Source: Nemorincola sp044225795 (lineage in GTDB: Bacteria > Bacteroidota > Bacteroidia > Chitinophagales > Chitinophagaceae). From it: DNA of 64,000 bases. Where the stretch lies: positions 186,001 to 250,000 of the forward strand of contig JBGAIF010000004.1 in assembly GCA_044225795.1 (NCBI GenBank), read 5' to 3'. The notes below the pieces were generated by a model. That model was not told where the DNA came from, searched no databases, and saw nothing but the letters and a program-made list of their open reading frames with translations. The translations under genes and the position numbers were made by a program. Shown one piece after another: positions 16,744-24,985 of this stretch (the first letter of the stretch is position 1; each line of letters opens with the position of its first letter).

Positions 16744-17241
16744 ATGACCAGGTTGACGACCGCATACTTATTATTGGGCAGCAATGAGGGAGACCGCCGG
16801 GAATGGTTGAAAAAAGCTATTGCCGGTATTGAGGCTGCCTGCGGACACATAGTTAACACCTCATCTGTATATGAAACTGCAGCATGGGGTATCACCGACC
16901 AGGCAGATTTCCTGAATATGGTGGTGAGCATCACCACCACACTTACTCCTCAGGCTTTATTACGGTCTGTCTTATCAATTGAGCAGTCACTCGGCAGGTC
17001 AAGGCAGGTGAAATGGGGCCCGCGCATCATAGATATAGACATACTTTTCTATGACAATATGGTAATGAACACCTCCGGGCTTATTATACCACACCCCTAC
17101 CTCCACGAACGGCGTTTTACACTGATGCCCCTGGCAGAGATCGCGCCTGCATACATACATCCACGACTGAAAAAGCCCGTTTCACAACTTTTGTCAGAGT
17201 GCCCAGATACTCTTGAAGCCCGCATATCAGGAAGACTCTAA
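16744..17241 (+). CDS. folK: 2-amino-4-hydroxy-6-hydroxymethyldihydropteridine pyrophosphokinase (HPPK)
   Basis: This 165-residue enzyme has the HPPK signatures: LLLGSNEGDRREWL at the N-terminus, SSVYETAAWG, and the catalytic-loop segment RIIDIDILFYDN with its metal-binding aspartates. IPHPYLHERRFTLMPLAEIAP follows. It transfers pyrophosphate from ATP to the pterin alcohol in folate synthesis in the cytoplasm. The protein starts directly with its first strand, so the ATG at 16744 is convincing. The 275-base space before it is unusually rich in repeated motifs. Confidence 0.95.
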   Translation: MTRLTTAYLLLGSNEGDRREWLKKAIAGIEAACGHIVNTSSVYETAAWGITDQADFLNMVVSITTTLTPQALLRSVLSIEQSLGRSRQVKWGPRIIDIDILFYDNMVMNTSGLIIPHPYLHERRFTLMPLAEIAPAYIHPRLKKPVSQLLSECPDTLEARISGRL

Positions 17242-17408
17242 TTCATTATCAGACAATTACATCATTTTTTCCTCAATTATTATATTTTTTATAACAAACT
17301 CTTGTTTTATCACAAGATTTTCTTTAACTTAACTGTCGTAAATTCGCAAACATTTTTTAAGAACCTGGCCCACATTAAGGATTTGCGGATAGGATTTAAT
17401 TCACTCGT

Positions 17409-19619
17409 ATGGCTGTTAGCACTAAATTGAACCTGAAGAAGGAATTACAACATTATTTTGGCTTTGATGCATTTAAAGGCGAGCAGGAGAAGATAATCAA
17501 GAGTATTCTGGAAGGCAAAGACACATTTGTGATCATGCCTACCGGTGGTGGAAAGTCTTTATGTTATCAGTTGCCGGCCCTTCTCAGTGATGGTGTGGCC
17601 ATCATCGTTTCTCCGCTTATCGCGTTGATGAAGAACCAGGTAGATCTGATCCGCGGTTATAGCTCACAAGACAATATTGCACATTTTCTCAATTCAACAT
17701 TGAGTAAGGCACAGCAGAAGAAAGTAAAATCAGATCTTACTGAGGGGCGTACCAAGATGCTCTATGTAGCACCAGAAACACTGACCAAGCAGGAGAATAT
17801 TGCTTTCTTCTCCGACCTGCCCATTTCTTTCATTGCTGTTGATGAGGCACATTGTATCTCTGAGTGGGGACATGATTTCCGCCCGGAATACCGCAAGCTC
17901 CGCGACATGATAGACATGATCGATCCCGATCTGCCTATTATCGCGCTCACCGCTACGGCTACACCCAAGGTTCAGGACGATATTGTGAAGAACCTGGCCC
18001 TGCGCAACCCTAATGTATTTGTTGCATCGTTCAACCGTGCCAACCTATATTACGAGATCGTTCCGAAGGTGACCAAGGAGCAGACGCTCAAGCATATGGT
18101 GAAATTCATCACCGGTATGAAAGGAAAGAGCGGTATTATTTATACCCTCAACCGCAAGACCACCGAAGAATTGGCCAGTACATTACAAGCCAATGGCATA
18201 TCGGCAGTTGCATATCATGCCGGCCTGGAAGGGCCACTCAGGTCTGATCGCCAGGACCAGTTCCTGCACGAAAAAGTGGACGTTATCGTGGCGACAATAG
18301 CATTCGGCATGGGTATAGACAAGCCCGATGTACGCTTTGTGATACATTACAACATTCCTAAATCCCTGGAGAATTATTACCAGGAGACCGGGCGCGCAGG
18401 CCGAGACGGGCTGGAAGGCAAGTGTATATTATATTACTCTATAAAGGATGTTCAGAAACTGGAACACCTGATGAGGGATAAGCCATTGAGCGAGCGCGAG
18501 ATGGGTGCGCAGTTGATATCTGAAACACTGGCATATGTGGAAAGTGGTGTTTGCCGCCGGAAACTGCTGCTGCACTACTTCGGTGAGGAGTATAAAAAGG
18601 ATACGTGCGCTAACTGCGACAACTGCCTCAACCCGAAGGAAAGGCTGGAGGTGAAGGACAGCGTCAAGATAACACTCGATGCCATCAAGGAGCTCGACGA
18701 ACGTTTCGGTATTGACTATGTGGTAAATATCATTCTGGGTAAGACCAACCCGCAGATACAGACATTCCGCCATGATAAACTGAAGTCTTTCGGCAAGGGG
18801 CTTATCATGAAAATGGATGCCAACTTCTGGAACTCACTCATCAGGCAGATGATGCTGGAGGGTATGATCCGTAAAGATATCGAGGAGTATGGCTTGCTTA
18901 AAATAACAGAAAAAGGACATAAGTTCCTGAAGAAACCTTACTCCATAATGGTGGCACTGAACCACCAATATGAGGATGCCGCGGCAGACGATGACGAGGT
19001 ATCCGGCGGCGGCGGACCAGCTACCACAGACCCGGTTCTCTTCGAGATGCTGAAGGATATGCGCAAGCAGGTAGCCAAGGAAAAGAACCTGCCGCCATTC
19101 GTTATCTTCCTCGAAAACTCGTTGGAGGATATGGCGACCAACTACCCTACAACACTTGAAGAACTAGAGAAGATACAAGGTGTAAGTAAAGGAAAAGCAA
19201 TACGTTATGGAAGAAAATTTGTTGACCTTATTGCTAAATATGTAGAGGAGAATGACATTGTGAAACCGGACGACTTCGTAATGAAGAGCGTGGTGAACAA
19301 GAGCGGCATGAAGGTATTTATTATTCAGAATATTGATAAGAAGATACCACTGGAAACGATCGCCAAGAACAAGGGACTATCTATGCCCGACCTGCTGGTG
19401 GAGATGGAGACCATAGTAGCCAGCGGCACCCGCCTGAACCTGGACTACTGCCTGGAGCAGGAACTCGACGATCACGAGCAGGAAGACATATTTGATTATT
19501 TCCGCAATAGCCACGACGATGATATGGAGAGTGCCTATGAGGAATTTAAGGATAGGGATGTGAGTATAGAGCACCTGAAGATGATGCGTATCAAGTTTAT
19601 GAGTGAATACGCTAACTAA
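17409..19619 (+). CDS. recQ: ATP-dependent DNA helicase RecQ
   Basis: This 736-residue superfamily 2 helicase has Walker A MPTGGGKS (K49), the DEAH box at residues 145-148 (DEAHCISEWGHDFRPEYR) and motif VI in QETGRAGRDG. The RecQ zinc-binding region follows with CRRKLLLHYFGEEY and CANCDNC, then a winged helix and an HRDC-like domain near residues 540-620. A glycine/aspartate linker separates the last two. The roughly 110-residue C-terminal extension (from about residue 625) is typical of Bacteroidota RecQ as I know it. The protein unwinds branched DNA in recombination repair. The gene ends at a bidirectional terminator shared with the convergent PSP1 gene. Confidence 0.95.
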   Translation: MAVSTKLNLKKELQHYFGFDAFKGEQEKIIKSILEGKDTFVIMPTGGGKSLCYQLPALLSDGVAIIVSPLIALMKNQVDLIRGYSSQDNIAHFLNSTLSKAQQKKVKSDLTEGRTKMLYVAPETLTKQENIAFFSDLPISFIAVDEAHCISEWGHDFRPEYRKLRDMIDMIDPDLPIIALTATATPKVQDDIVKNLALRNPNVFVASFNRANLYYEIVPKVTKEQTLKHMVKFITGMKGKSGIIYTLNRKTTEELASTLQANGISAVAYHAGLEGPLRSDRQDQFLHEKVDVIVATIAFGMGIDKPDVRFVIHYNIPKSLENYYQETGRAGRDGLEGKCILYYSIKDVQKLEHLMRDKPLSEREMGAQLISETLAYVESGVCRRKLLLHYFGEEYKKDTCANCDNCLNPKERLEVKDSVKITLDAIKELDERFGIDYVVNIILGKTNPQIQTFRHDKLKSFGKGLIMKMDANFWNSLIRQMMLEGMIRKDIEEYGLLKITEKGHKFLKKPYSIMVALNHQYEDAAADDDEVSGGGGPATTDPVLFEMLKDMRKQVAKEKNLPPFVIFLENSLEDMATNYPTTLEELEKIQGVSKGKAIRYGRKFVDLIAKYVEENDIVKPDDFVMKSVVNKSGMKVFIIQNIDKKIPLETIAKNKGLSMPDLLVEMETIVASGTRLNLDYCLEQELDDHEQEDIFDYFRNSHDDDMESAYEEFKDRDVSIEHLKMMRIKFMSEYAN

Positions 19620-19623
19620 TAAA

Positions 19624-19648
19624 AGAAGCCACCGATAAGGTGGCTTCT
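19624..19648. terminator. Bidirectional terminator between recQ and the PSP1 gene
   Basis: AGAAGCCACC and GGTGGCTTCT form a perfect ten-base stem with a five-base loop in the 44-base space between two convergent genes. The tract before it (TAATAAAA) supplies a T run on the minus strand. Confidence 0.7.
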
Positions 19649-19663
19649 GCTTCTCAAATCTAT

Positions 19664-21157
19664 TTATTGGCCTTCTGCCGGCTTGGGCGGCTGTTGCGGC
19701 CTGTTCTGCTGTTGATTGTTTGGGTTATTAGGTTTCTTAGGCTGGTTTTGATTTGGCCTGGGTTGCTGGCTCTGAGGCTTCGGCTGCTGCTGGCCCTTAT
19801 TCTGGTTCTGCTGTCCTCCCTGTTGTTTGTTACCTGCATTATCGCCCTGGGGCCTGTTTGGCTGTTTAGGTTGCTGTGGTCCCCTGTTGGGTTGGTTCTG
19901 CTGTCCTCCCTGGGGTTTATTACCACCCTGTTGTCCGCCACCCTGCGGCCTGTTTCCTTGCTGCTGGCCACCACGGTTGTTGGGCTGTTGTTGCCCTTTA
20001 TTACCTTGCTGCCCGCCCTGCTGTTGGCCGCTGCCCTTGCTTTTCTTCTTCTTGTTCTTTTCGAGGTTCTTCAGCGTTATCTGGCCCACATCGTTCACGT
20101 AGCCCATGTCCGGTTTTATTCCGGCCTTCATGTCCCTGGTCTCCAGTTCCACAGGTTGTAGTTCTTCTACCTTTTGCCCTTGCTTGTTGATACGTTGTAT
20201 CTCTCTCACCCTGTCAATAGAAAGCGGATACTGCTTATTATTATCAGAATAGCTGTACCACATCAGGTTCTTGAAGATATCACGCTTTTGCAGATGTGCA
20301 ACGCCTTTCACGGTTTCCAGGTGTTCCGCTCCATCGGGGAATACCGATAGTGCGTCCATGTAAGTGTCGAGCTCGTAATTGAGGCAGCACTTGAGCCTGC
20401 CACATTGCCCGGAAAGCTTTGTCTGGTTAATAGATAAGTTCTGGTAGCGGGCAGCCGTCGTATTTACAGATTTAAAATCTGTAAGCCACGTACTGCAACA
20501 CAGTTCGCGGCCGCACGACCCGATACCACCTACCTTTCCGCTCTCCTGCCGGGCACCGATCTGCTTCATCTCGATCTTCATCTTGAAGTCGCCGGCAAAT
20601 ACCTTGATCAGTTCCCTGAAGTCAACGCGCTGGTCTGCAGTGTAGAAGAAGGTTCCTTTTTTACTATCAGCCTGTACCTCTACTTCACATATCTTCATTT
20701 CCAGCTTAAGTGTCTTGGCAATAGCACGTGAGCGAACGAGTATCTCGGCTTCACGCTCTTTCTGTTTACGCCACTGATCCAGCTCTTCGTCGGTAGAAGG
20801 ATGCAGTACCCTTTTACTTACGTCATTTTCCTTAACGCCGTATTTCTTCAGTTGCAGTTTTACAAGCTCACCTGTAAGGCTCACCTGCCCTATGTCGTAG
20901 CCACCTACACCTTCTACGGTGTACCAGTCGCCCTTCTCGAGGATATGATGCGTAGTATTTCTGAAAAACTCCTTGCGGCTGCCTTTACTAAAAGACAACT
21001 CTATTAGCGAGTATGGTTTAGCTCCGTCATGGAGCGGAAGATCTGCGAGCCAGTCGAATACGTTAAAGCGATTACACGCACCTGTACTACAACCACCATT
21101 GCCTTTGCAGCCACCCGGTTTGCCATTGGCACCCGAGCCACAATTGCCACATCCCAT
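19664..21157 (-). CDS. RicT/YaaT-like PSP1-domain protein with Cys-rich head and Q/N/G/P-rich tail
   Basis: This 497-residue cytoplasmic protein has three parts. The first 30 residues carry six cysteines in a glycine-rich context (MGCGNCGSG...). Residues 45-345 form a PSP1 domain with GIGSCGRELCCSTWL and SGQCGRLKCCLNYE, the cysteine pairs found in RicT/YaaT. The last 130 residues are a disordered tail of Gln, Asn, Gly, Pro and Lys blocks after KNKKKKSKG. Family knowledge: RicT in Bacillus belongs to an Fe-S regulatory complex affecting RNA processing and development. The N-terminal cysteines could bind a metal cluster here, which is inference. The ATG at 21157 is needed to include the Cys-rich head. 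Confidence 0.82.
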   Translation of the reverse strand: MGCGNCGSGANGKPGGCKGNGGCSTGACNRFNVFDWLADLPLHDGAKPYSLIELSFSKGSRKEFFRNTTHHILEKGDWYTVEGVGGYDIGQVSLTGELVKLQLKKYGVKENDVSKRVLHPSTDEELDQWRKQKEREAEILVRSRAIAKTLKLEMKICEVEVQADSKKGTFFYTADQRVDFRELIKVFAGDFKMKIEMKQIGARQESGKVGGIGSCGRELCCSTWLTDFKSVNTTAARYQNLSINQTKLSGQCGRLKCCLNYELDTYMDALSVFPDGAEHLETVKGVAHLQKRDIFKNLMWYSYSDNNKQYPLSIDRVREIQRINKQGQKVEELQPVELETRDMKAGIKPDMGYVNDVGQITLKNLEKNKKKKSKGSGQQQGGQQGNKGQQQPNNRGGQQQGNRPQGGGQQGGNKPQGGQQNQPNRGPQQPKQPNRPQGDNAGNKQQGGQQNQNKGQQQPKPQSQQPRPNQNQPKKPNNPNNQQQNRPQQPPKPAEGQ

Positions 21158-21490
21158 TTACAATATGTTTATATAGAGCAGCTATCAGTTACTTATCCCG
21201 AAAAAAATGGCACCAACTATCGTTGTCTCCCAACTGCACAAGAAAACTGAAAGTACCTGCTTATTGTTAAAAAATAGTACTTATCTTACAAACGTACACA
21301 AAAAAGATGGAATTGACGAATAACGCTATTCAATTTAAATTAAAACAGAATGTGATGCCGGGTCAAAATTATTTTTTAGAAAAAATGAACAATACTGACC
21401 ACAATCATTTTATAGAACGTAATTGCCATCTTACATTTACATCTCGTTAAGAAATGAACAAAATATCGCATTAGAATACTTACTATAATC
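21158..21490. other. Divergent intergenic region, 333 bases
   Basis: No open frame of note. On the minus strand TACGTTTG (21289-21296) matches the -7 element for the PSP1 gene, without a clear -33 partner. On the plus strand TACATTTA (21432-21439) is a weak -7 candidate for the DUF4402 gene, also without a clear -33. The region is AT-rich with no strong hairpin. Confidence 0.4.
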
Positions 21491-22009
21491 ATGAAACACT
21501 TTCTCCTTAACCACCTTTTAGTTCTCACGATCGTCCTGCTTGCTGGTTCGGCATATGGACAGGTAACTGCAAAAGCATCTGCCACTGCGACGGTCGTTGC
21601 CCCCATATCCTTATCTAAAGTGACAGATATGAATTTTGGAAATGTAGCAGTTTCTTCATCCGGCAGCGGATCTGTTATATTAACTACTGCAGACACAAGA
21701 AGCACCAGCGGAACGGGAGTAACACTGCCAGCGACATCGGGGACGGTATCGGCGGCGGCGTTTACAGTAGCAGGAGCTCCCGGATTCACTTATTCCATAA
21801 CTCTGCCGGGAAGTTGTAACCTCTCTGATGGCAGCGGGCATAGTATGACCATTGGTTCTTTTGTAAGCAGTCCGGCCACATCCGGAACACTGAGCACCTC
21901 CGGGACACAGAACCTAAAGGTTAGTGCTACGCTTGCTGTATCTGCGGCACAGCCTGCCGGCACGTATGTGAACAGCACAGGTGTACCCGTGACGGTAAAC
22001 TATAACTGA
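21491..22009 (+). CDS. Secreted DUF4402 domain protein
   Basis: This 172-residue exported protein has a signal peptide ending SAYGQ. It is followed by a beta-rich DUF4402 domain: ATVVAPISLSKVTDMNFGNVAV, a Ser/Thr/Gly-rich middle, and AQPAGTYVNSTGVPVTVNYN at the end. Such proteins resemble small surface or fimbrial-like beta-sandwiches of Bacteroidota and Proteobacteria. Their function is not established. It has no T9SS sorting domain. The next gene, a di-haem peroxidase, starts 52 bases later. Confidence 0.82.
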   Translation: MKHFLLNHLLVLTIVLLAGSAYGQVTAKASATATVVAPISLSKVTDMNFGNVAVSSSGSGSVILTTADTRSTSGTGVTLPATSGTVSAAAFTVAGAPGFTYSITLPGSCNLSDGSGHSMTIGSFVSSPATSGTLSTSGTQNLKVSATLAVSAAQPAGTYVNSTGVPVTVNYN

Positions 22010-22061
22010 TATATAACCTGCACCAACGAATTCCAGGCGCTTTTTTAGTAGTTTTGGAACA

Positions 22062-23978
22062 GTGAGCAAGAGATGGGCTATAATATCACTATTGGTTGCT
22101 ATAGTTAGTTTTTTCAGTTTTGATACTGAATCCCCAGGCTACCATAATTACTACCTGACCCTCATAGGCGAATTTGATGCGCAGCAGCACGACCTTGCCA
22201 ACAAGATCAGGAATTCACCATTTAGCAGCAACGAGGACAAAAGTGCTATTAAGGCAGAGATAGCGCATGCCCGCAGAAAACTTAAAGCGGTGGACATATG
22301 GCTTCGCTACCTGGAACCAATAGCCTACAAGAAGATCAATGGCCCCCTGCCTGTTGAATGGGAAAATGAAGTATTCGAGAAATTTGAAAAGCCCTATAAA
22401 AGAGAAGGTGCAGGGCTCACACTTGCCGAGCTTTACATTGATGAACCCGATGCCAGTAAGGATTCGCTGCTGCGGCTAATTACGCTTTCATCTGATGCTT
22501 TATCAACCTTCCGGGCAGACTCTATAACCAGGCAACTGGACTCATTCGACCATTTCTTCCTATGCAACCGGCTTTTCCTGCTGAACCTTGCGGCCCTGTA
22601 CACCAACGGATTTGAGTGCCCGGACAAGAAAAATATCATCAACGAACTGCATCATATGCTACAGGATGTAAAGCCTATCTATCTTGCTTATAACAAAAGT
22701 TTCCCCCATACACCTATATCTCCAGAGTACATTGGCCTCTATAACCGAATGACCGAATATGTAAAACAACAATCTCCAGACTACGAGCAGTTTGATCATT
22801 ATACATTCATAAAAGACTATGTCAACCCCCTGTTTGGGCTGAACCAACGACTCATCAACCTCTATGGCGTGGTGAGTAAGAGCTACAATGACTACACCCT
22901 CAACAATGACTGCTATTCGATCTTTGACAAATCATTGTACACACCACAGAATTCTAAGGGCGTATATTCATTAGTATCGGACAAAGAGATACTGAGCGAG
23001 ATACGTGCTACAGGCAAAAAGCTGTTCTACGATCCATTACTCTCCGGTAACAACCAGCGAAGCTGCGCATCCTGCCACAAGCCTAAGGAATTCTTTACAG
23101 ACACATCGGCGGCTACCAGCCTGCAATTTGACGGCAAGCAACGGCTGCCAAGGAACACACCTTCTCTTGTAAATGTGGTCTATAACCACCTGTTGATGCT
23201 GGACGGCAAGCACCTATCTCTTCAGGCACAGGGCAAGGACGTGATCACCAATCCCGTGGAAATGGGCGGCAATGAAAAAGAAGTGCTGGAGAAGGTGCTC
23301 AGTTGCAAGGAATATAAGACTGCATTCAGGCGTTTCCTGAAATATATCCCTGAGGAAAAAGAGATCAGTTTCAGCCAAATCGTGTCAGCCATCACTTTCT
23401 ATTATAAAGACTTTAGCGACTACTATGCTCCATTTGACGACGCTATGAACAAAAACGCTCCAATAGATGCGGGGGCCCTTAGGGGTTTTAACCTCTTCAT
23501 GGGAAAGGCACAATGCGGCACCTGCCACTATGTACCCCAATTCAACGGGGTACCACCACCCTACATCAGCTCAGAATTTGAAGTAGCCGGAACACCGGCA
23601 GATAAGAACTACAGCAGACTAAGTGACGACAAGGGCAGATACGTTATCAACCCGGCTTTTGAGACCATGCGCGCCTACCGTACAAATACTGTCAGGAATA
23701 TGGAACATACCGCACCATACATGCACAATGGCGTATTTACCACAGTGGATGAAGTGATCGACTTTTATGACGGTGGCGGCGGTGCCGGCAGAAAACTAAA
23801 AATAGACAACCAGACACTGGCAGCAGACTCGCTAAAGCTGACTGTAAATGAGAAGAAAGACCTAATTTCATTCATTCATTCGCTAAACGAAAAAGTAATT
23901 TTTGAAGAACCACCAACGCAATTGCCAGCCTCATCAATAAATGAACTGAATAAAAGGAAACCGGGGGGCACTTATTAA
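22062..23978 (+). CDS. Di-haem cytochrome c peroxidase-type protein with long N-terminal helical domain
   Basis: This 638-residue protein uses a GTG start at 22062, followed by a signal or anchor segment (WAIISLLVAIVSFF). Residues 30-300 are a helical domain with no family I can name confidently; it resembles extra domains found on Bacteroidota cytochrome peroxidases. Residues 310-620 form the MauG/CCP fold with two haem sites, C335-x2-C338-H339 (CASCHKP) and C485-x2-C488-H489 (CGTCHYVP). The NTVRNMEHTAPYMHNGVF segment carries likely distal ligands. It would reduce peroxide or oxidise a substrate in the periplasm. A small cytochrome c gene follows three bases later and is a likely electron partner. 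Confidence 0.82.
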   Translation: MSKRWAIISLLVAIVSFFSFDTESPGYHNYYLTLIGEFDAQQHDLANKIRNSPFSSNEDKSAIKAEIAHARRKLKAVDIWLRYLEPIAYKKINGPLPVEWENEVFEKFEKPYKREGAGLTLAELYIDEPDASKDSLLRLITLSSDALSTFRADSITRQLDSFDHFFLCNRLFLLNLAALYTNGFECPDKKNIINELHHMLQDVKPIYLAYNKSFPHTPISPEYIGLYNRMTEYVKQQSPDYEQFDHYTFIKDYVNPLFGLNQRLINLYGVVSKSYNDYTLNNDCYSIFDKSLYTPQNSKGVYSLVSDKEILSEIRATGKKLFYDPLLSGNNQRSCASCHKPKEFFTDTSAATSLQFDGKQRLPRNTPSLVNVVYNHLLMLDGKHLSLQAQGKDVITNPVEMGGNEKEVLEKVLSCKEYKTAFRRFLKYIPEEKEISFSQIVSAITFYYKDFSDYYAPFDDAMNKNAPIDAGALRGFNLFMGKAQCGTCHYVPQFNGVPPPYISSEFEVAGTPADKNYSRLSDDKGRYVINPAFETMRAYRTNTVRNMEHTAPYMHNGVFTTVDEVIDFYDGGGGAGRKLKIDNQTLAADSLKLTVNEKKDLISFIHSLNEKVIFEEPPTQLPASSINELNKRKPGGTY

Positions 23979-23981
23979 ATA

Positions 23982-24359
23982 ATGAAACAACGATACCTGA
24001 TACTTGCGATTACCTCCCTTCTGTGCCTGCAATGCAGTACCGGCAAGAAAATAACGTATGACATACCTGACGACTTTCCGAAGGAACGTAAAAAACAGAT
24101 ACTGGAAGCCGCAGAAAAGGGAAAAGAGATATACAAGACACACTGCGCTGAGTGCCATGGCATCTTTACAAAAGGCAAGGATAAAATACCCAACTTCTCG
24201 CAGGTGCAACTGGATAATTACTCCGCGAGATTCATAGGAAGGGACCCAAAGAACCACGCTGTAACGCGCGAAATGAGCATGGAACAACTGAACCAGGTAT
24301 TGACCTTTCTGCGGTACAAAAAGATGAGCGTAAAGGACACTACCGCGGGAAATAAATAA
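23982..24359 (+). CDS. Small mono-haem cytochrome c lipoprotein
   Basis: This 125-residue protein has a lipoprotein signal with the acceptor Cys at residue 18 (LLCLQCSTG) and one haem-binding site, C55-x2-C58-H59 (CAECHG). It is probably anchored to the periplasmic membrane face. The region IPNFSQVQL and the late methionines (MSM, KKM) could provide the sixth haem ligand. It lies three bases after the di-haem peroxidase gene, so the two likely exchange electrons. The ATG at 23982 sets the lipoprotein signal. Confidence 0.85.
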   Translation: MKQRYLILAITSLLCLQCSTGKKITYDIPDDFPKERKKQILEAAEKGKEIYKTHCAECHGIFTKGKDKIPNFSQVQLDNYSARFIGRDPKNHAVTREMSMEQLNQVLTFLRYKKMSVKDTTAGNK

Positions 24360-24383
24360 CAGCTAGCCTGTATGCAAACAAAA

Positions 24384-24405
24384 AAGTCCCGCCGGTGCGG
24401 GACTT
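24384..24405 (-). terminator. Terminator of the GPx-like gene
   Basis: AAGTCCCGC and GCGGGACTT form a nine-base stem with a four-base loop. On the minus strand it is followed by TTTTTTG, so it mainly serves the GPx-like gene. It may also end the cytochrome transcript from the other side. Confidence 0.7.
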
Positions 24406-24424
24406 CTAAAAAAATAAAGAACGA

Positions 24425-24961
24425 CTACTTTTCTATTGCTGAAATAATCCGGGGATCGTTTGCCCTGACCTTGGGGTCGAACACAGCTACGAGTTCACCG
24501 TTCTCGTTAATAAGGTATTTATGGAAATCCCATTTCACTTCGTTATCGCTATAGTGGTTAAGCTGTTTTTCAGTCAGCCATTTATAGATAGGTGATATAT
24601 TCTTACCACCTACTACCTGTCTTGCCGCCATAGGAAACGTAACATTGTAGTTCTTCTCACGGCTTGTAGGCCATTTCACACCCGGAGGAATCTGAAAATC
24701 GTCTGCCAGGATGCCAACGATCACCAGGTTGTTCTTATACTTCTGGTATAATGCCTCCAACTCGCCATACTGCCTGTTGAAATCGCTCTCAACGGGCGCA
24801 TTGACAATCAGTATCTTTTTCCCGTGATATGCAGACAGGTCAATTATCCCGCCATTAGCACCGCTAAGTTTATAATCATATACAGTACCGGAATTCTGAG
24901 CCCCTGCAGAAAAGAACAAAAAGCTAAACAGAACAGAAAAAAACAATCTCATATGTCTCAT
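24425..24961 (-). CDS. Exported glutathione-peroxidase fold protein lacking catalytic residues
   Basis: This 178-residue protein has a signal peptide ending SAGAQ and a full GPx-type thioredoxin fold. Alignment by eye puts S59 where the peroxidatic Cys/Sec belongs (VNAPVESDF in place of VNxASxCGxT). D88 replaces the catalytic Gln of GFPCNQF, and D145 replaces the Asn of WNF, while W144 is kept. The rest is well conserved: QYGELEALYQKY, NVTFPM, KYLINENGELVAVF. It therefore probably is not a peroxidase, and may bind a partner or substrate in the periplasm. The gene has its own terminator and no co-directional neighbour overlap. Confidence 0.8.
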   Translation of the reverse strand: MRHMRLFFSVLFSFLFFSAGAQNSGTVYDYKLSGANGGIIDLSAYHGKKILIVNAPVESDFNRQYGELEALYQKYKNNLVIVGILADDFQIPPGVKWPTSREKNYNVTFPMAARQVVGGKNISPIYKWLTEKQLNHYSDNEVKWDFHKYLINENGELVAVFDPKVRANDPRIISAIEK

Positions 24962-24985
24962 TTATTGTTTAAAGAATTTAGAATA

